Source: VXNE01 sp965200505 (lineage in GTDB: Bacteria > Pseudomonadota > Gammaproteobacteria > Pseudomonadales > Azotimanducaceae). From it: DNA of 64,000 nucleotides. The translations under genes and the position numbers were made by a program. Each line of letters starts with the position of its first letter. The stretch's first letter is position 1. The notes beneath the pieces are model-generated. The model saw only the letters and a program-made list of their open reading frames with translations. It had not been told where the DNA came from and made no database searches. Below, piece after piece: positions 1 through 11,810 of this stretch. Location of the stretch: contig OZ241343.1 in NCBI GenBank assembly GCA_965200505.1, forward strand, positions 1,488,001 to 1,552,000, given 5' to 3'.

Positions 1-422
1 AACCATGACGCGAAGAACTTCTCGTTGCAATCGCGCAGGCTCTGGGGGGCGTTCACCACCGCGGCGCCTTGCGCTTGGGCGTGTTCGAGGAAATACGTGG
101 CGTAGATGTACTCCATGTCGAACGGCGGATCCTTGCGCATCATGATGAGGTCCGGCGCCCCCAGATCCACTTCCTCCGCCGCGCCAAGCCGATGCCACTG
201 CGCCGGCGCCACGGCGGGGTCCAAGGCTTCAAGGAAAGCGGCTTCGAGGGAGATGTCCCGCAGCGTGGCCGATGCCCGCCCATCGCGCCAACACAAGTCT
301 GACTGTTCGAAGCAAGTCACCCGCCAACCGCGCTTCATCGCGGCCCGCATCATGGCAAGGGTGCTGTCCTTCTTGAGATCAAAGCCGGCCAACGGATCGG
401 TGAGGAACGCGACATGGGTCAT
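1..422 (-). CDS. gshB: Glutathione synthetase, N-terminal part (cut by window edge)
   Basis: Joins gamma-glutamylcysteine and glycine with ATP to give glutathione in the cytosol. The 140 visible codons start at ATG 422-420 (MTHVAFLTDP) and match the GshB N-terminal domain: an early DPL-GFDLKKDST segment, then LIMMRKDPPFDMEYIYATY, then the conserved NAPQSLRDCNEK stretch. The ATP-grasp domain lies outside the window. A second in-frame ATG is not seen nearby, so the start is fairly safe. metK lies 37 bases upstream on the same strand, so the two sulfur-metabolism genes may be co-transcribed. Confidence 0.93.
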   Translation of the reverse strand, partial: MTHVAFLTDPLAGFDLKKDSTLAMMRAAMKRGWRVTCFEQSDLCWRDGRASATLRDISLEAAFLEALDPAVAPAQWHRLGAAEEVDLGAPDLIMMRKDPPFDMEYIYATYFLEHAQAQGAAVVNAPQSLRDCNEKFFASW

Positions 423-459
423 GGGTTTGCCTCACGCCGGCAAGGCCCGGCGGCGAGCG

Positions 460-1623
460 CTAAAGCGCGGCGGCCAACGCTTGCGCTTTGTCCGTTCGTT
501 CCCATGTGAAGTCGCCCTCTTCGCGCCCGAAGTGGCCGTAGGCGGCGGTGGCGCGATAGATCGGGCGCTTCAGGTCCAACATGTCGATGAGGCCACGCGG
601 ACGCAGATCGAAGTGTGCGCGCACCAAGCGCTCGATGGTCGCGTCATCCACCTTGCCGGTGCCGAAGGTCTCGACGCGAATGGAAGTCGGCTCCGCCACG
701 CCGATGGCATAGCTCACTTGGATTTCGCAGCGCTTGGCGAGGCCGGCGGCGACGATGTTCTTCGCCACGTAGCGCCCCGCATAGGCGCCGGAACGATCCA
801 CCTTCGACGGGTCTTTGCCGGAGAACGCGCCGCCGCCATGCCGCGCCATCCCACCATAGGTGTCCACGATGATCTTGCGCCCGGTGAGGCCGCAATCCGC
901 GGCCGGGCCGCCCGTCACGAAGCTGCCGGTGGGATTGATGTGGTAGGCCGTGTCCGCGGTGAGCCAATTGCCCGGCAGCACCGGCTTGATGATCTCCTCC
1001 ATCACCGCTTCCTCGAGGTCCGCCGGTGATGCATCGGGGGCATGCTGGGTGGAGAGCACAACGGCTTCGACGCCCACCGGCTCGGCGCCGTGGTAGCGCA
1101 GCGTCACTTGGCTTTTCGCGTCTGGGCGCAGGAAGGCCACCCCACCGTTGCCGCGCACCTTCGCATGGCGGCGCATCAAGCGGTGGGCGAACGTGACGGG
1201 CGCCGGCATCAGCACGTCCGTCTCGTCGCTGGCGTAGCCGAACATCATGCCTTGATCGCCGGCGCCTTGCTCGCGCTCCGGCGTTGCGTCCACGCCCAGG
1301 GCGATGTCCGTGGACTGCAGCCCCAAGGCGTTGACGACGGCGCAATTGGCCGCGTCGAAGCCCAGCGCCGGATCGTCATAGCCCAATTCGCCGATGACGC
1401 GCCGCGCCAAGCCATCCAAATCCACTTGGGCGCTGGAACGGAACTCCCCGGCGAGCACCACGATGCCCGTCTTGATGAGGGTTTCGCACGCCACGCGAGA
1501 CTCGGCATCCTGCTCCAACATGGCGTCGAGCACGGCATCCGATAGCTGATCCGCCACCTTGTCGGGATGCGCGGCCGACACGGATTCCGAAGTGAAGACG
1601 CTGGCACCGGGCATGGTTCGCAT
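460..1623 (-). CDS. metK: S-adenosylmethionine synthase
   Basis: Makes S-adenosylmethionine from methionine and ATP. The protein shows the FTSESVSAAHPDK start motif, the GDQGMMFGYA signature and a GGGAFSGKDPSKVDRS loop typical of MetK. Starting at ATG 1623 gives 387 residues and at ATG 1614 gives 384, the usual family length; the reading frame runs 30 codons further upstream but that part has no homology-like character. A TATACA-like -10 box lies directly before ATG 1623, so a very short or leaderless transcript from ATG 1614 is possible. No SAM riboswitch-like element was recognised in the 86-base leader. Confidence 0.95.
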   Translation of the reverse strand: MRTMPGASVFTSESVSAAHPDKVADQLSDAVLDAMLEQDAESRVACETLIKTGIVVLAGEFRSSAQVDLDGLARRVIGELGYDDPALGFDAANCAVVNALGLQSTDIALGVDATPEREQGAGDQGMMFGYASDETDVLMPAPVTFAHRLMRRHAKVRGNGGVAFLRPDAKSQVTLRYHGAEPVGVEAVVLSTQHAPDASPADLEEAVMEEIIKPVLPGNWLTADTAYHINPTGSFVTGGPAADCGLTGRKIIVDTYGGMARHGGGAFSGKDPSKVDRSGAYAGRYVAKNIVAAGLAKRCEIQVSYAIGVAEPTSIRVETFGTGKVDDATIERLVRAHFDLRPRGLIDMLDLKRPIYRATAAYGHFGREEGDFTWERTDKAQALAAAL

Positions 1624-1709
1624 TGTATAGCGCACCACACCACTAACGCGATGTACGGATGTGCGGGTCGATCTGGCGCCGCGGCCGCCGTGCGGCGCCG
1701 GCCGAGGGC

Positions 1710-4771
<3,062 letters not shown>

Positions 4772-4782
4772 AGAGCATCCTA

Positions 4783-4787
4783 CCTCC
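4783..4787 (-). promoter_or_regulatory. Ribosome binding site GGAGG upstream of the poly-G gene
   Basis: GGAGG on the minus strand lies 11 bases before ATG 4771 and 4 bases before an earlier ATG (4778) that opens a four-codon frame ending in TAG. The 4778 ATG has the better spacing but cannot make a protein, so it may act as a tiny leader. This site is the main reason to consider ATG 4771 the natural start of the NHL-LRR protein. Confidence 0.5.
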
Positions 4788-4935
4788 AGAATCACAGCGT
4801 GGTTCCAACTGCTTCCGATCAGCCGGCCTTCGCACGTTGGCCGCGGTTCGCGGCGGCACGTCGATGGCAGTTTACCGAAACCGACCCCCCTTTTTTGGGA
4901 TACTTGGCGTTTTCGCCACGCCTTCAAGACGCCCC

Positions 4936-6921
4936 ATGCCTTCCCCACGGGACCGCGCGAACGCCATCCGGGCGCTCGCGATGGATGCGGTCGAACGCGC
5001 CAACAGCGGGCATCCCGGCATGCCCATGGGCCTCGCGGACGTGGCGGAGGTGCTGTGGCGTGAGGTGCTGCGGCACAACCCGGGCAATCCGCATTGGTGG
5101 AACCGGGATCGGGTGGTGCTATCCAACGGCCACGGCTCCATGCTGCTGTATGCGGTGCTGCACTTGACGGGCTACGACGTCACCACGGACGATCTCAAGG
5201 GTTTCCGGCAACTGGGCTCCAAGACGCCCGGGCACCCTGAACACGGCCATTGCCCGGGCGTCGAGACGACCACCGGGCCACTGGGCCAAGGCTTCGCCAA
5301 CGCCGTAGGGATGGCCTTCGCGGAAGCGCTGTTGGCGCGCGAGTTCAACCGCGAGGGCCTGGCGCCCGTTGACCACCGCACCTGGGTGTTCGCCGGCGAT
5401 GGCTGCATGATGGAGGGCGTTTCCCACGAAGCCGGGGCACTGGCGGGGACGCTCAAGCTCGGCAAGCTCACCTGCATCTACGACGACAACGGCATCTCCA
5501 TCGACGGCGACACGAAGGGTTGGCACACGGAAGACGTGGCGGCGCGGTTTCGCGCCTACGGCTGGCAGGTGCTGGAAGATGTGGATGGCCATGATGCCGC
5601 GAGCGTCCGGGCCGCGTTGCGCACGGCTTGCGAGGAAACCGAGCGGCCCACGCTCATCTGCTGTAAGACGGTGATCGGCTTCGGTGCCCCGAACAAAGCC
5701 GGTTCCTCGGCGGCGCACGGTTCGGCGTTGGGCGCCGAGGAGGTCGCCGCGACGCGACAACGCCTCGGTTGGCCCCATGCGCCCTTCGAGATTCCGCCAG
5801 ACATCTACGCCGCGTGGGATGGAACCGCCGCCGGTGCCGAGCAGGAGGCCGCGTGGCTGGCGATGCTGGAACGCTATCGGGGCGCCCATCCCAAACTCGC
5901 CGCCGAGTTCGAGCGGCGCATGAACGGCGCGTTGCCGGCCGATTGGCGGGAGGCGCTGTTCGCTTATGCCGAGCGGGCGCAAGCCTCGGGCCAAGCGGTG
6001 GAGACGCGCAAGGCGTCGCAGGCTTGCCTCAACGCGCTGGGGCCCAACGTGCCGGAGCTGTTCGGCGGCTCCGCGGACCTCACCGGCTCCAATGGCACCG
6101 CCTGGGCCGGTGCCGGCACCTTTGCCGAAGGCGGCCGCTACCTCAGCTACGGCGCCCGCGAGTTCGGCATGACGGCCATCACCAACGGCATGGCGCTGCA
6201 CGGCGGCGTCATTCCATACGCGGGCACGTTCCTGGTATTCATGGAGTACGCCCGCAACGCGGTGCGGCTCGCCTGCCTGATGGGGCTGCGCAACATCTTC
6301 GTCTATAGCCATGACAGCGTGGCCGTCGGCGAGGATGGGCCCACCCATCAACCCGTCGAGCAGCTGGCGAACTTGCGCACCACGCCGAATCTCTCGCTGT
6401 GGCGCCCGTGCGACGCCGCGGAGACAGCCTACGCCTGGGCCGCGGCGCTCAACCGGCCCGACGGCCCCACCGCGCTGGTGCTGACGCGGCAAAAGACCGC
6501 CTGCCAACCCCGACCGGATTTGGCGCTCATCGCCCAGGGGGGCTATGTGCTGTGCGCGGAATCCGGCGCATTGGACGTGATCGTCATCGCCACCGGCTCG
6601 GAAGTGGAACTCGCCGTCGCGGCCGCCCAAACCGTCGGGGAGCTGGGTGTGCGCGTGGTGTCCATGCCCAGCGTGGATGTGTTCCTGAGCCAGGACGTGG
6701 CGTATCGGGAATCCGTCCTGCCGCCCGATTGCCGCCGCCGCGTGGCGGTGGAAGCCGGGCATCCGGACCCGTGGCACCGGTTCGTGGGCTTGGATGGCAC
6801 CGTGGTGGGCATCGACCGTTTTGGGCTTTCCGCGCCGGGCCCCGAGGCCATGAACGCCGTGGGCATGAATGTGGATGCGGTGGTGGCGGCGATTCGGCGG
6901 GTGGCCGCGGGATGCCGATGA
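4936..6921 (+). CDS. tkt: Transketolase
   Basis: Thiamine-diphosphate enzyme moving two-carbon units between sugar phosphates in the pentose phosphate and Calvin routes. 661 residues, the usual length. Visible: the NSGHPGMPMG substrate motif, the thiamine-binding GDGCMMEGVSHEA segment followed by IYDDN, and the pyrimidine-domain SADLTGSN and DSVAVGEDGPTHQP motifs. The start at ATG 4936 (MPSPRDRANAIR) is chosen because it fits the family N terminus; the frame is open further upstream. It overlaps pgk by 10 bases, so the two central-carbon genes are co-translated. Orientation is opposite to metK. Confidence 0.95.
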   Translation: MPSPRDRANAIRALAMDAVERANSGHPGMPMGLADVAEVLWREVLRHNPGNPHWWNRDRVVLSNGHGSMLLYAVLHLTGYDVTTDDLKGFRQLGSKTPGHPEHGHCPGVETTTGPLGQGFANAVGMAFAEALLAREFNREGLAPVDHRTWVFAGDGCMMEGVSHEAGALAGTLKLGKLTCIYDDNGISIDGDTKGWHTEDVAARFRAYGWQVLEDVDGHDAASVRAALRTACEETERPTLICCKTVIGFGAPNKAGSSAAHGSALGAEEVAATRQRLGWPHAPFEIPPDIYAAWDGTAAGAEQEAAWLAMLERYRGAHPKLAAEFERRMNGALPADWREALFAYAERAQASGQAVETRKASQACLNALGPNVPELFGGSADLTGSNGTAWAGAGTFAEGGRYLSYGAREFGMTAITNGMALHGGVIPYAGTFLVFMEYARNAVRLACLMGLRNIFVYSHDSVAVGEDGPTHQPVEQLANLRTTPNLSLWRPCDAAETAYAWAAALNRPDGPTALVLTRQKTACQPRPDLALIAQGGYVLCAESGALDVIVIATGSEVELAVAAAQTVGELGVRVVSMPSVDVFLSQDVAYRESVLPPDCRRRVAVEAGHPDPWHRFVGLDGTVVGIDRFGLSAPGPEAMNAVGMNVDAVVAAIRRVAAGCR

Positions 6922-8075
6922 TCTCCATGCGCGACGTGCCGCTCGCCGGCCGGCGTGTGCTCATCCGCGAAGATCTCAACACGCCCATCAAGAAGGGCTG
7001 GATTCAGAACGACGCGCGCATCCAAGCGGCGCTGCCGACCATCCGCGAGTGCGTGGCCGCCGGCGCCGCGGTGATGGTGGTGTCCCACGTTGGGCGCCCG
7101 ACACCCGGTGAGTGGGATGCTTCGCTTTCGTTGGCCCACGCGGCGACGCTCTTGGGTGACGGGCTGGGGCAGGAGGTGGCGCTCGTCGCTGGTGGCAACT
7201 TCGACATCGACATCGCTCCCGGCGAGGTCGTCCTGCTTGAGAACATTCGCTTCGAGGCCGGTGAACTGACCAACGACGACGATTTGGCGCGGCGCATGGC
7301 GGTGCCCTTCGACGTGTTCGTGATGGACGCCTTCGCCACCGCCCACCGCGCCCACGCCTCCACCCACGGCGTGGCTCGCCACGCCGCCATCGCTTGCGCC
7401 GGGCCGTTGTTGGAGGCGGAGGTTACGGCGTTGGAGCGGGCCTTGGCCAAACCGGCGCGACCGTTGGTGGCGGTGGTGGGCGGTGCCAAGGCGGCTTCCA
7501 AGATTCGCGCCCTTGAGACGCTCGCGGACTTGGCGGACCGCATCATCGTGGGCGGCGGGGTGGCCAATGTGTTTCTGGCCGCAGAGGGCTGGCAGGTGGG
7601 GGCTTCCGCCCTTGAAGCCGATTTAGTGGACGTGGCGCGGCGCATCCGGGAGAAAGTGGACGTGTTAACGCCAATCGACGTGATGACGGCGCGGGGCGTG
7701 CCGGGGGGCGGCACTGCGGCGGTGGTGCGGCGGCGTGGGGAGGTGGCTTCAGACGAGCGCATCCTAGACATCGGCCCGGCCAGCGCCAGGGCGGCCAAGG
7801 CGGCGCTGGCAGATGCCGGCACGATTCTTTGGAGCGGCCCGCTGGGGATGTTTGAGCTGGACCAGTTTGGCGAAGGCACACGCCAAGTTGCCGAAGCCAT
7901 CGCCGAAGCATCGGCGTTCTCCGTTGCCGGCGGCGGGGACACCCTTGCGGCCATCGATAAGTGTGGCGCCCGCGAAGGGCTTTCTTACCTTTCCACCGGC
8001 GGCGGCGCCTTCCTCGCGTTCGTGGAGAGCAAGACGCTGCCGGCCATCGAGGTGCTTGAAGCGCGTGCGCGGTGA
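6912..8075 (+). CDS. pgk: Phosphoglycerate kinase
   Basis: Transfers phosphate between 1,3-bisphosphoglycerate and ADP in glycolysis and gluconeogenesis. 387 residues, as in other gammaproteobacteria. Visible: RRVLIREDLN substrate-binding N terminus, SHVGRP, the DAFATAHRAHAST motif, VVGGAK, and the nucleotide-binding end with GGGDTLAAI and STGGGAFL. The ATG at 6912 lies inside the end of tkt. A GTG for the next gene lies inside its own end, so tkt, pgk and the hydrolase form one overlapping set. Confidence 0.95.
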   Translation: MPMISMRDVPLAGRRVLIREDLNTPIKKGWIQNDARIQAALPTIRECVAAGAAVMVVSHVGRPTPGEWDASLSLAHAATLLGDGLGQEVALVAGGNFDIDIAPGEVVLLENIRFEAGELTNDDDLARRMAVPFDVFVMDAFATAHRAHASTHGVARHAAIACAGPLLEAEVTALERALAKPARPLVAVVGGAKAASKIRALETLADLADRIIVGGGVANVFLAAEGWQVGASALEADLVDVARRIREKVDVLTPIDVMTARGVPGGGTAAVVRRRGEVASDERILDIGPASARAAKAALADAGTILWSGPLGMFELDQFGEGTRQVAEAIAEASAFSVAGGGDTLAAIDKCGAREGLSYLSTGGGAFLAFVESKTLPAIEVLEARAR

Positions 8076-8934
8076 CGGCGGCTACGACCCGAAGGCCCGC
8101 TTCGGCGCGGACTACCGCCGTTTCTATGATTTGGAATTGGGGCAACAGTTCTTCGATGTGCCGTGGCGTAACGGGCACCTCGCGGTGCAGCGTTTCACGC
8201 CGGCGGGGGCGGCGCGGGGCAGCGCCGTGGTGGTGCATGGCTACTACGACCATGTGGGGCTGTACGGCCACCTGATCCGCCATCTGCTGCGGCGGGGCCT
8301 TGCGGTGGTGGCTTACGACCAGCCTGGGCATGGGTTGTCCAGCGGGGCACGGGCCACCATCGAGCACTTCGATTGGTATGTGGAGGCGTTGGACGCTGTG
8401 CTGGCGGCTGCCCAAGATGCGCTGCCGGCACCCGTCCATGCGGTGGGCCAGAGCATGGGTAGCGCCGTGCTGATGGAACGGCTGATGCGGCCGGCGCGGC
8501 CGGCGTTCAGCAAGAACGTGTTGTTGGCGCCCCTCGTGCGGCCCAAGGGTTGGCCGTTGGCGAAACTCACGCTGACCTTGGCGCGGCCCTTCTTGAAGCA
8601 GGTGCCGCGCGGGGCGCCGCGCAACTCCGATGACTTGGACTTTCTCGCCTTCCTGCGTGAAGACCCGCTGCAGACGTGGGTGTTGCCGGTGCGATGGGCA
8701 ACGGCCTTGGCCGCTTGGATCAAGCGCTTCGAGGCTTATGCGCCCACGCGGGAGCGCGTCTTCGTCGTCCAAGGGGGGCGTGATGGCACGGTGGACGGGC
8801 CGCACAATCTTGCCGTGCTGCGGCACCTGTTCGCCGTCGAGCTAAAGGAACTGCCCACCGCCCGCCACCACTTGGTGAACGAGACCGCGGCGATTCGCTG
8901 CCAAGTTGCAGCGTTCTTGGACGAACACCTGTAG
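8065..8934 (+). CDS. Alpha/beta hydrolase (serine aminopeptidase S33 / monoacylglycerol lipase-like)
   Basis: A 289-residue cytosolic alpha/beta hydrolase. It shows the oxyanion region VVHGYYDHVGLYG, a DQPGHGLS segment, the nucleophile elbow GQSMGS, a late acidic GGRDGTVD and a catalytic-type His in the ARHHL segment. This is the lysophospholipase or monoacylglycerol-lipase branch; the substrate cannot be read from sequence. The GTG at 8065 is inferred as the start because there is no ATG before the conserved N terminus and it overlaps the end of pgk, as gene pairs in this operon do. Confidence 0.8.
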   Translation: MRGDGGYDPKARFGADYRRFYDLELGQQFFDVPWRNGHLAVQRFTPAGAARGSAVVVHGYYDHVGLYGHLIRHLLRRGLAVVAYDQPGHGLSSGARATIEHFDWYVEALDAVLAAAQDALPAPVHAVGQSMGSAVLMERLMRPARPAFSKNVLLAPLVRPKGWPLAKLTLTLARPFLKQVPRGAPRNSDDLDFLAFLREDPLQTWVLPVRWATALAAWIKRFEAYAPTRERVFVVQGGRDGTVDGPHNLAVLRHLFAVELKELPTARHHLVNETAAIRCQVAAFLDEHL

Positions 8935-8958
8935 CGGCGGCGACCGCAACGCGGTGGC

Positions 8959-8964
8959 TATACT
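8959..8964 (+). promoter_or_regulatory. Possible -10 box (TATACT) for a near-leaderless transcript
   Basis: TATACT ends 7 bases before ATG 8972 of the FAD dehydrogenase, the distance expected between a -10 box and a transcription start. No matching -35 hexamer is seen at 16-18 bases upstream. A transcript from here would have almost no leader. Confidence 0.3.
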
Positions 8965-8971
8965 GCCGGCC

Positions 8972-10342
8972 ATGCGCGACGCCTTGGCTGCCATCTTCAC
9001 GCCCGAGCGCGTCAAGACCACGCCGGCCGACTTGCAATTCTGGGGCACGGACTGGACGCGCGGCTTCGACGTGGCACCCCTCGCCATCGTGTTCCCGGAG
9101 TGCGTGGATGAGGTGGTCGCCATCACCCGCCTGGCCAACGAACGCGGCTTTGGCCTCGTTCCCTCCGGCGGCCGCACGGGGCTGTCCGGCGGTGCCGTGG
9201 CCACCAATGGGGAAGTCGTTGTCTCCTTCGACCGCATGAACCGCATCCTCGACTTCAACGCGACGGATCGGATGGTGCGCTGCGAACCCGGCGTTCCCAC
9301 ACAGGCGCTGCAGGAATACGCCGCGGCGCGGGGCTGCTTCTATCCGGTGGACTTCGCCTCCGCCGGCAGCAGCCAAATCGGCGGCAACGTGGCGACCAAC
9401 GCCGGCGGCGTGAAGGTGATTCGCTATGGCCTCACCCGCGATTGGGTTGCGGGCCTCAAGGTGGTGACCGGCGCCGGTGATGTGCTGGACTGCAACAACG
9501 GCTTGGTGAAGAACGCGACCGGCTACGACTTGCGGCATCTATTCATCGGTGCCGAGGGTACCTTGGGCTTCGTGGTGGAAGTGCAGGTGCGGCTTTTGGC
9601 TACGCCGCCACGACAGCGGGTGATGGTGCTCGGCATCGAGCACGTGGAGGACCTGTTGCGGGTGCTGGAGCGCTTTCAGGCCGCCGTGACGCTATCGGCT
9701 TTTGAGTTTTTCTCGGAGGTTGCGCTCCAGAAAGTGCTCGCCCATCGCGGCGGGCAGCGCCCCTTCGCCGCGGCGACGCCGTTTTACGCGCTCATCGAGT
9801 TCGATGCAGCGCAAGAGGCCGAGGGGATGGGTGCCTTTGAGCCCGCGCTGGAAGGCGGCTGGGCCACCGACGGCGTGATGAGCCAATCCGAGGGCCAAGC
9901 CCAAGCGCTATGGGCGTTGCGCGACGGCATTTCGGAGAGCATCGCCGGCTTCACGCCGTATAAGAATGATCTCGCGGTACGCGTGTCGGCCATGCCGGCG
10001 TTCTTGAAGGAGGCAGATCACATCATCGGCACAAGCTACCCTGCCTTCGAGGTGTGCTGGTTCGGCCACATCGGCGACGGCAACCTACACCTCAACATCT
10101 TAAAGCCCGAGGGCCTTCCCCTTGATGCGTTTCAAGCGCAGTGCAAGGATTTGAGCCCGCGCCTGTTCGAGGCTGTGCAGCGGCATCAAGGCAGCATCTC
10201 CGCCGAACATGGCGTGGGGCTCACCAAGCGAGACTTCCTGGGCTTCTCGCGCAGCGCCCGGGAAATCGAACTGATGCGGGCGATGAAGCGTGTCTTCGAC
10301 CCACGCGGGGTGATGAATCCGGGCAAGCTGCTGGCGGACTAA
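8972..10342 (+). CDS. FAD-linked 2-hydroxyacid dehydrogenase (GlcD / D-2-hydroxyglutarate dehydrogenase family)
   Basis: 456 residues. N-terminal FAD-binding type-4 domain with PSGGRTGLSGGAV and GGNVATNAGGVKVIRYG (flavin pyrophosphate loop), and C-terminal FAD-oxidase domain with GHIGDGNLHLN and EHGVGLTKRDF, then the DPRGVMNPGK end. These are diagnostic of flavin enzymes oxidising D-lactate, glycolate or D-2-hydroxyglutarate; which one is not decidable here. D-2-hydroxyglutarate is plausible because a serA gene is present at 35.9 kb, and SerA enzymes can make that by-product. A TATACT box ends 7 bases before the ATG, so transcription may begin almost at the start codon. Confidence 0.88.
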   Translation: MRDALAAIFTPERVKTTPADLQFWGTDWTRGFDVAPLAIVFPECVDEVVAITRLANERGFGLVPSGGRTGLSGGAVATNGEVVVSFDRMNRILDFNATDRMVRCEPGVPTQALQEYAAARGCFYPVDFASAGSSQIGGNVATNAGGVKVIRYGLTRDWVAGLKVVTGAGDVLDCNNGLVKNATGYDLRHLFIGAEGTLGFVVEVQVRLLATPPRQRVMVLGIEHVEDLLRVLERFQAAVTLSAFEFFSEVALQKVLAHRGGQRPFAAATPFYALIEFDAAQEAEGMGAFEPALEGGWATDGVMSQSEGQAQALWALRDGISESIAGFTPYKNDLAVRVSAMPAFLKEADHIIGTSYPAFEVCWFGHIGDGNLHLNILKPEGLPLDAFQAQCKDLSPRLFEAVQRHQGSISAEHGVGLTKRDFLGFSRSAREIELMRAMKRVFDPRGVMNPGKLLAD

Positions 10343-10345
10343 AAT

Positions 10346-11596
10346 CTAACTCGGCTCGAACAGCGCCAAGTCTCTGACACCCCGGAACGGATACAGCCGG
10401 TCGCCGATGGAACCGTCAAGGCCAAGATAGCGACGCAGCGCTTTGTGTATCTCGTTCGGATAAATGATGTTGCCGTTGCGATTCGGTTCTAGCGTTTGAG
10501 GGTCAACTGGCAAGGCGAAGTGCAGCGGGTCAGTCGCGGCTACCACCCGATCCGTCCAAGGCTGGTGCTTTTCCATGACGATGAGGCTGCCGATTGGCCA
10601 GTGATCCTTGCCATCGCTCTCGTTGTAATAGTTCGTCCGTCCGAACTCTGAGCCGATCACCACGATCAGACGATCTGCCAAGCCGTGTTCTTCGGCAAGA
10701 TTCCAAACTTCATCGAGCGCACTCGTTAGGCCGGTCAGACGTGTGGCTTGCCCGTCATCGTTGTCCGAGTGGGTATCGAAGCCGCCGTAGGCAATGTCCG
10801 CGCTTGCGGATACGCCGGCCTTGAACGCGGCAATCGCCGCCTTCCAAGCAGTTGTCGGTCCAAGACTCCTCAATACGTCTTTGAAGGGCGCTAGGCCGAC
10901 ACCGTCGAATGCTTCATCGAAACGAGCGAGCGTACGTTGCCTCGCTGGCATTGCATCTGCCTCAGCCTGCCTCTTCAACCGCTTCATCTCAACAGCGTGA
11001 TGACGCTGGATGTTCTCCCAATCGCTCGCGTGGAGATAGCCCTTTTCTGGTTCGGCGAGCGCGCTAATGGCGATCGCCCAAATGACACCGCTAAAATCCA
11101 CAACCGGCAACAGCGAAGCGCCGCGGGTGTAGGCACCGAAACTTGCGCAAGCCAGCGTCGCGTCAGGTGCATGGTGCGCGGCATGCACCGAGGAAAGCGT
11201 CGGAAACGCCTCGTTGCCACGCCCTGTCCAAGCATGCACCATGCCGATATCGTGTGAATTCGTCTGCATGTCGATGCCGTTAAGCACCAACATCCGATCG
11301 TGGTACTTCTCGAAGAAGGCGGCGTTGTCGGCAAACGGCGCATAGGGCAGGTTGCCCGCCCAATGGATTTCGTCGGTTTCCTCCGCCCAGTGGTTGATGA
11401 TGGATTCGCCGGGGGTATTCGTCTTGGGGTCGCAAAAGCAAGTTGGGTCCCATCCGCCCCGAGCCTGCACTGAGAGGAGCAACTTGCCATGATAGTTCAG
11501 ATAGCCATCGTTGGCCAAGGCGAGCGGCAAGCGCAAACCCGCGGAGCCAGCCACGCCCGCCTGTAGCGAACCCTTCAGAAAACTGCGCCGACGCAT
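10346..11596 (-). CDS. DUF1501 family protein with Tat signal
   Basis: 416 residues beginning with a twin-arginine export signal (MRRRSFLKG then a short hydrophobic stretch), so the folded protein is expected in the periplasm. The body matches the DUF1501 (sulfatase-like) family: GGFDTHSDND, LADRLIVVIGSEFGRT and the DHWPIGSLIVM segment. The function of the family is unknown. It lies 17 bases after the true end of the reading frame of the large heme-motif protein, and such proteins are commonly encoded as a pair, so the two are likely an operon. It converges on the FAD dehydrogenase with only 3 bases between stops. Confidence 0.82.
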   Translation of the reverse strand: MRRRSFLKGSLQAGVAGSAGLRLPLALANDGYLNYHGKLLLSVQARGGWDPTCFCDPKTNTPGESIINHWAEETDEIHWAGNLPYAPFADNAAFFEKYHDRMLVLNGIDMQTNSHDIGMVHAWTGRGNEAFPTLSSVHAAHHAPDATLACASFGAYTRGASLLPVVDFSGVIWAIAISALAEPEKGYLHASDWENIQRHHAVEMKRLKRQAEADAMPARQRTLARFDEAFDGVGLAPFKDVLRSLGPTTAWKAAIAAFKAGVSASADIAYGGFDTHSDNDDGQATRLTGLTSALDEVWNLAEEHGLADRLIVVIGSEFGRTNYYNESDGKDHWPIGSLIVMEKHQPWTDRVVAATDPLHFALPVDPQTLEPNRNGNIIYPNEIHKALRRYLGLDGSIGDRLYPFRGVRDLALFEPS

Positions 11597-11613
11597 GGCT
11601 TAGAGGTTCCTGC

Positions 11614-11796
11614 TCATAGGTAGAGGTACCGATAGTCCATCATGAGGTAAGCGAGCACGACGACCCAAGTTCGCGCAAGGTGTTGCTCATCTTTCCAAGA
11701 TCGATGGGTCTCTCGCAGCCCGTCTGGATCATTTTGTTCATACACTGACTCGTTTTCGTCTTCACGCAAAATGACAGGTGGATCCACAACGTCTTG
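11614..11796 (-). pseudogene. Detached C-terminal 60 codons of the large heme-motif protein
   Basis: Directly after the TAG at 11799-11797 the same reading frame stays open for 60 codons to a TGA at 11616-11614. It reads QDVVDPPVILREDENE through ARTWVVVLAYLMMDYRYLYL. From memory of homologues, this matches the usual C terminus of this protein type. The piece has no start codon or ribosome site of its own. It is therefore either lost by a nonsense mutation, restored by stop readthrough, or the TAG is a sequence error. Confidence 0.7.
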
Positions 11797-11810
11797 CTAT
11801 AGCAAGACGT
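11789..11810. repeat. Perfect 22-base palindrome containing the early TAG
   Basis: The 22 bases equal their own reverse complement (ACGTCTTGCTA followed by its complement). They include the TAG that ends the large heme-motif frame. There is no T-run beside it on either strand, so it does not look like a simple intrinsic terminator. Confidence 0.85.

Noticed and set aside
106..1029. Long plus-strand open frame over gshB and metK
   Set aside because: It is antisense to two clearly recognised genes and has arginine/alanine-rich shadow composition.
1624..1709. SAM-sensing riboswitch before metK
   Set aside because: The 86-base leader is GC-rich and shows none of the conserved cores of SAM riboswitch classes that I know.
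5119..6777. 552-codon minus-strand frame over tkt
   Set aside because: Shadow of transketolase with no recognisable motif.
11797..11799. TAG recoded as an amino acid in this organism
   Set aside because: TAG ends metK, the S33 hydrolase, ubiH and hda at family-typical positions, so it is a normal stop here.
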